A stretch of DNA of 8,944 nucleotides from an uncultured Fretibacterium sp. (GTDB taxonomy: Bacteria > Synergistota > Synergistia > Synergistales > Aminobacteriaceae): positions 1 to 8,944 of the forward strand of contig CALGGR010000152.1 of assembly GCA_937915755.1 (NCBI GenBank). The letters run 5' to 3'. This document shows positions 5,396 through 8,944 of this stretch, in pieces; within the stretch, counting starts at the first letter, position 1; each line of letters begins with the position of its first letter. The position numbers were made by a program, and so were the translations under genes. Under the pieces are notes generated by a model. That model worked only from the letters and a program-made list of their open reading frames with translations. It did not search any database and was not told the DNA's origin.

Positions 5396-6894
5396 GTTCG
5401 ACATATTTTTATCAATACGAAAGGAGCAACAAAATAGCTAGTTTTTTAGCCTCTCCAGCCATAGTTGAGGAACTCGAACGAGAGAGTTCTTTGTCGAAGG
5501 AGCTACTCATATCGGCTGGTTGGCAGGAACACTTTTTACGGAAAGATACGCCTTCTGGAAAAGAAGAAGCACGAGTTTGGGCGCGAACAGTTTTAATCAG
5601 CGAAAAATACTCCAAGTATTACGCTCGAAAATCCATCGCTCATGTCTCGGAAACGTCAATCTCCGGCAACAACATTATGGGAAAAATCAGTGCATCACAG
5701 GAATTAAACACGGTGTCAATTTCTCCTGTTGTATATAACGATGACAGCACCAGACACCTTGACGATATTAAATCCTTCAGCGACCTGCCTTCCATTAAGG
5801 CTATGCGCTACGATTGGCATTCCCTCGTTATCGGGTTCGACACTGAGTTCTTCTACATCGGTTCTGACAAAGAACAAAAACGTTTCATTTTGTCGTACCA
5901 ATTCGCTTTTTATGATCCAATTGACTACGGTAAAATTCACGAAGTCGTTTTCTTTCCAGTGTCCAAGTCAAGACTTTCATTTTGGCGCATGTTATCTTGG
6001 ATTTTTACTGAATACAATTTATGCAAAGCTTATGACTTTCGTAATGCTCGGCGATGGTATGCTACAGTAAAATCTGGCAAAAGAAAAAAATTCAAATCAC
6101 CAGAAGAAGCATATGAGAAGTCTGTCGTAGAGGAAGAAAAAGCGGCACTGTCTAAACAATTCGGTGAAGACGGCAAGCCCTTCAAATCAGAAAAACGCTC
6201 AGACGGAGGATACACAGTTGAGTTATTCGATTTCCCGAAAAATAACATAACTTTGGTCTGCCACTACGGACAAGCGGATATTTCAACTTTCAAGACTCCC
6301 AAGTGTGAAGAAGACATCTTGGACTCTGACATCATCGTACAATGCAACGATATACAGAAGGGATTAGTGAGCTTACAACCTATTTATAAAACGATTAAAG
6401 TCGTTCAAAAACCACATAAGTTTTATTCACTGAGCTTGATCATCAGAGATACTAGGTGTTTTGCACCCGCTGGTCTGCGAAGCCTTGATAACTTAGGCCA
6501 ATCTATCTCGTTGCCTAAGTTGAATTTGCCGTATCTTGACTACGGAGCTGCTATCGAACACATGGATAAATATTTCACTACAGATCCTGTAAATTACATG
6601 GAATATGCCATTAACGACAGCGTGATATGCCTGATATTTTCCAGTGAACTTTGGGGAATAAACAAATTTATGCCTGTTACATTAACGGCTGGTGCTGTAA
6701 AAGCTACTCTACCAATAATGAAAGAACACTTCGGGATCAAAAATGATAAAGAGTTCAACCTGCTTTATCGTGGACTGATAGAAATGCCTTGCGGAAAGGA
6801 AAAAAATCCTAATCCCAACGGTCGAAAACTTAAGCATAAAAACTTTGGGAAACATGCTCTGATGAGGCTGGCATTATTACTGACAAAGCAGTAA
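5389..6894 (+). pseudogene. Family B DNA polymerase, N-terminal (3'-5' exonuclease) part, frameshifted
   Basis: This frame (501 codons from GTG 5389) encodes the proofreading half of a family B polymerase. Numbering from that GTG, Exo I is FDTEF with D151 and E153; an Exo II-like segment HYGQADIST places D297; Exo III is YAIND with Y406 and D410. The GTG has no SD. A strong AAAGGAG (5420-5426) is followed 7 nt later by ATA at 5434 in frame (then A-S-F-L-A), so the original start was probably ATG there, now ATA. The frame ends at TAA 6892-6894, after running out of polymerase-like sequence near 6853; the family pattern continues in the -1 frame. No similar overlap of motifs is lost, so the break is a simple indel. 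The gene replicates a phage or plasmid genome together with the SSB-like protein upstream. Whether it is protein-primed cannot be decided from what I see. Confidence 0.8.
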
Positions 6895-8609
6895 AAGCAT
6901 ATTGCGGCGGTCTTAACGAGTGCTTTGGCGTAGAATATGTTGACAAAACGACTCACGATTTCGATCTGATAAGTGCTTACCCGACTTGCATGTCTTGTAT
7001 CGTAGATCCTGATTGGGCAAGCGACGATTTGATTACAAGAACTATTGAGAAAATGGAATTAACACTCGATGATTTCACGTCTCCTTTCGATCTAATATTC
7101 GGCGACATTAAATTCGAGTTTCCTAAAAATGTCCTATTCCCGTGCATACCTATAAACGTCAATGGAAGCTTGATTTTTCCTAGAACTTCCGAAGGTTTAA
7201 CAAAATGCTATGCTTCAGCTCCTGAAATGTATCTCGCTCTACATCTGGGAGCACGGATTTTTCCACGACGGGTCTATGTTGCAAAACCGAAAATAATGCA
7301 AGACGGTTCTCCAAGCAAATGCTTATACAAAGTAGTCAAACAATCTGTTGTAGGTAGAGAAAATGCCAAAAAAACCTTCGGAAATAATAGTTTTGAGCAA
7401 ATGATCCTAAAGAATTGCGTAAATTCAACATATGGCAAAATTGCACAAAACATTAAGTCAAAGTCCTCTTGGGACGCTTACTGCGAAAAGATGGTAAAAA
7501 TAGGTGCTTCTGCTCTGACTTCTCCCGTCCATGCATGTCTGATCACCGCTGGCGTTAGAGCCATTTTACGTGCCACCATGAACCAGCTCTCTGACCTCGG
7601 ACACAAATGCTATTCTGTTACTACAGACGGGTTCATCAGCGACGCTCCTTTCGAAGTTGTGGAAAATCTCGACCTCTACGGCTTCAGAGATATTTTCGGA
7701 GCAGCACGCGAGCAACTAATCGGTTCTTCTAAAATCTGGGAAGAGAAGCACACGCAATCTGCGTTCTTAAACTTCTCGACTAGAGGCAACATAAGCCAAG
7801 ATGAAAACGGTGTCTGCGCTCACAATGGCTTTCGCGCTAGCTATCTCTATGAAGACGAAAAAGGTCAATCTGAAGATGTCAAAATCAAAAATCAGGGGGC
7901 TTTGGATCGTTACATAACAATGGCTAGCATTGTACAACGCACCGGCAGAGTTTGCTCTCAAGAAAAGCATTTCACTGGTTATAGAAATCTCTCGTACCAC
8001 GGAACTAAATTAGATGAAAGAGAGGATTTTAGCGGGGAGGAACGGGAGAGAAATCTTCGTATGGACTTCGATATGAAGCGCAAACCTTTGGAAAACTCGC
8101 TCAGGCAAGAATTCATCACCGTTAGAGGTGCAACAGAACAAGTTTCGATAAGGGGCAAAACTACGATGCTCAACCTACCTGACGTTCCTCATTGTGAATT
8201 AGTCTGTTTCGATTCCGCTCCGTACGAAAATGTCAGTGAATATGAGATGTATCGAAAAGTTTACGAAGGCTCGAAGTGCTTGAGAACAAAAAACGATTGG
8301 ACTAAGTTTTGGCTGAAAATTCATGCCCTGTTATCTGGCCACAATCAGCGAAAAAATATCCGAAATGTCGAATGGACCATTCTCATCAGCACAATTAGAG
8401 GTCATCGTCAAGGTTTATGGGACATTCCGGCACTCTCTGACCCGAAAAAAACTGTCAAAGAGAAAGTTGCTTGGATTAACAAATTTAACGACAGCGACAA
8501 AACATTCACTGAGAATAGCTGGAAAAATTGCGGTCGCAAAGATCGAAAAGATCAAATACTCAGCAAAGACGAGTGCGAAGCTTTACTTGAACTCATGCTC
8601 GCTGGCTAA
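6840..8609 (+). pseudogene. Family B DNA polymerase, C-terminal (polymerase) part, separated by a -1 frameshift
   Basis: The frame opens after a TAA at 6837-6839 and runs 589 codons to TAA 8607-8609. It takes up the polymerase sequence at TCSDEAGIITDKAVKAYCGG (6852-6911), directly after NFGK of the upstream frame. Motif A is DLISAYP with its Asp codon at 6963; motif B is KNCVNSTYG (Lys codon 7410), an exact KxxxNSxYG; motif C is YSVTTDG with the key Asp at 7626, the first Asp of DTD being Thr. Motif spacings are 149 and 72 codons, both in the range for the family. The first ATG, 6990, lies after motif A, so a protein begun there would lack a catalytic Asp; this is a severed gene half, not an independent gene. 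The joined protein would have about 1,058 residues, long for phage or plasmid family B enzymes. Confidence 0.85.
6844..6853 (+). other. Probable frameshift site in the polymerase gene
   Basis: The two frames overlap only between 6840 and 6894, and family-like residues switch at TTTGGGAAAC (6844-6853). Restoring one A to the AAA run here joins NFGK to TCSDEAG with no stop. GGGAAAC has slippery-heptamer composition, but it is out of the register needed for -1 programmed frameshifting (the upstream frame reads GGG-AAA-C), so a one-base loss is more likely. Confidence 0.6.
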
Positions 8610-8944
8610 GACTCACCATAAAATACCTGAATTTCATTTGCGTCTCATTTATTTGAGGTGCGTTTTTATACCCTCGAAATTCCACAAAAGAAATATCTTC
8701 ATTCGGGTCATTACCGAACTCAATCGCTTTACTTGGAAGCTATTTACTTGCGAGTTTACTTAAATAATAATATGTATTATAAAGCCACAAATTACATTTT
8801 ATAATTTTTCAGCACACACAATGTATAGAAAAGCCATAGAAAAATTAAAAAATTGGAAAAATTCAAAAACAAGGAAACCATTACTCATCACATGAGCAAG
8901 ACAAGTAGGGAAAACATTTTTAATTAAACAATTTGGAAACGAAT
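8610..8944. other. AT-rich 3' flank without a convincing gene
   Basis: No reading frame with start and SD is present on either strand. The plus-strand frame that extends to 8763 is a shadow of the polymerase 3' end. On the minus strand, 8739-8593 is open between two stops for 48 codons and its peptide looks protein-like (AIEFGNDPNEDISFVEFRG, then NAPQINETQ), but it has no start codon with an SD. It may be a coding remnant. The last 130 bases are very A-rich. Confidence 0.5.
8776..8805. repeat. AT-only 8-bp inverted repeat followed by a T-run
   Basis: ATTATAAA (8776-8783) and TTTATAAT (8798-8805) are perfect inverted arms with a 14-nt loop, followed by TTTTC. With no G:C pair the RNA stem would be weak, so terminator function for the polymerase transcript is doubtful. 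Confidence 0.35.

Noticed and set aside
6847..6853. GGGAAAC as a programmed -1 frameshift heptamer
   Set aside because: The register is wrong (the zero frame reads GGG-AAA-C, not G-GGA-AAC) and only a weak 5-bp stem follows, so a plain indel is the better explanation.
6990..8609. Independent gene starting at ATG 6990
   Set aside because: There is no SD, and the frame carries polymerase motif A and family-like sequence upstream of this ATG, so it is the C-terminal half of the split polymerase.
8323..8763. Plus-strand open frame of 146 codons overlapping the polymerase 3' end
   Set aside because: Most of it is another frame of the confirmed polymerase sequence, it has no SD, and the part beyond 8609 has biased, unprotein-like composition.

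Overview
The window looks like bacterial chromosome from a low-GC organism, probably an anaerobe. Start sites have strong Shine-Dalgarno (SD) sequences, TTG and ATG starts are both used, and the standard genetic code fits the intact genes. The pairing of a DUF3990-type gene with a DUF3791-type gene and the 22-residue BspA-type leucine-rich repeats (LRRs) are commonest in host-associated Bacillota, Spirochaetota and Synergistota. The phylum cannot be fixed from the sequence alone.

Region 1 (1-3111) is an accessory gene group. A minus-strand LRR gene runs off the left edge. It has ten exact 22-residue repeats and then continues, in frame and without a stop, into what looks like the start of a small SLOG/Rossmann-like protein that still has its own ribosome binding site. 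Divergent to it is an intact WYL-domain transcription regulator; a 7-bp palindrome lies in the shared promoter gap. An intact ADP-ribosylglycohydrolase follows with its own extended -10 promoter.

Region 2 (3112-4697) holds a minus-strand two-gene cassette: a DUF3990-type putative ADP-ribosyltransferase toxin and a translationally coupled partner with a DUF3791-like N-terminus. It lies between two related 45-bp palindromic elements of identical length (GGGGTC...GACCCC), which look like RAYT/MITE-type repeats. Upstream of it on the same strand is an unrecognised acidic protein gene. Because the glycohydrolase converges on the ADP-ribosyltransferase-like gene, the cluster could in principle both add and remove ADP-ribose; this is inference.

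Region 3 (4698-8609) is a plus-strand replication module of phage or plasmid type, freshly decayed: a DUF2815-like single-stranded DNA-binding protein gene cut by an in-frame TAA, two large hairpins, then a family B DNA polymerase gene. The polymerase has an ATA where its ATG should be and is split by a -1 frameshift between the exonuclease and polymerase halves. All main exonuclease and polymerase motifs are still readable, so the lesions must be recent, or some are sequencing errors.

Region 4 (8610-8944) is AT-rich and has no convincing gene; it holds one AT-only hairpin and a possible short coding remnant on the minus strand.
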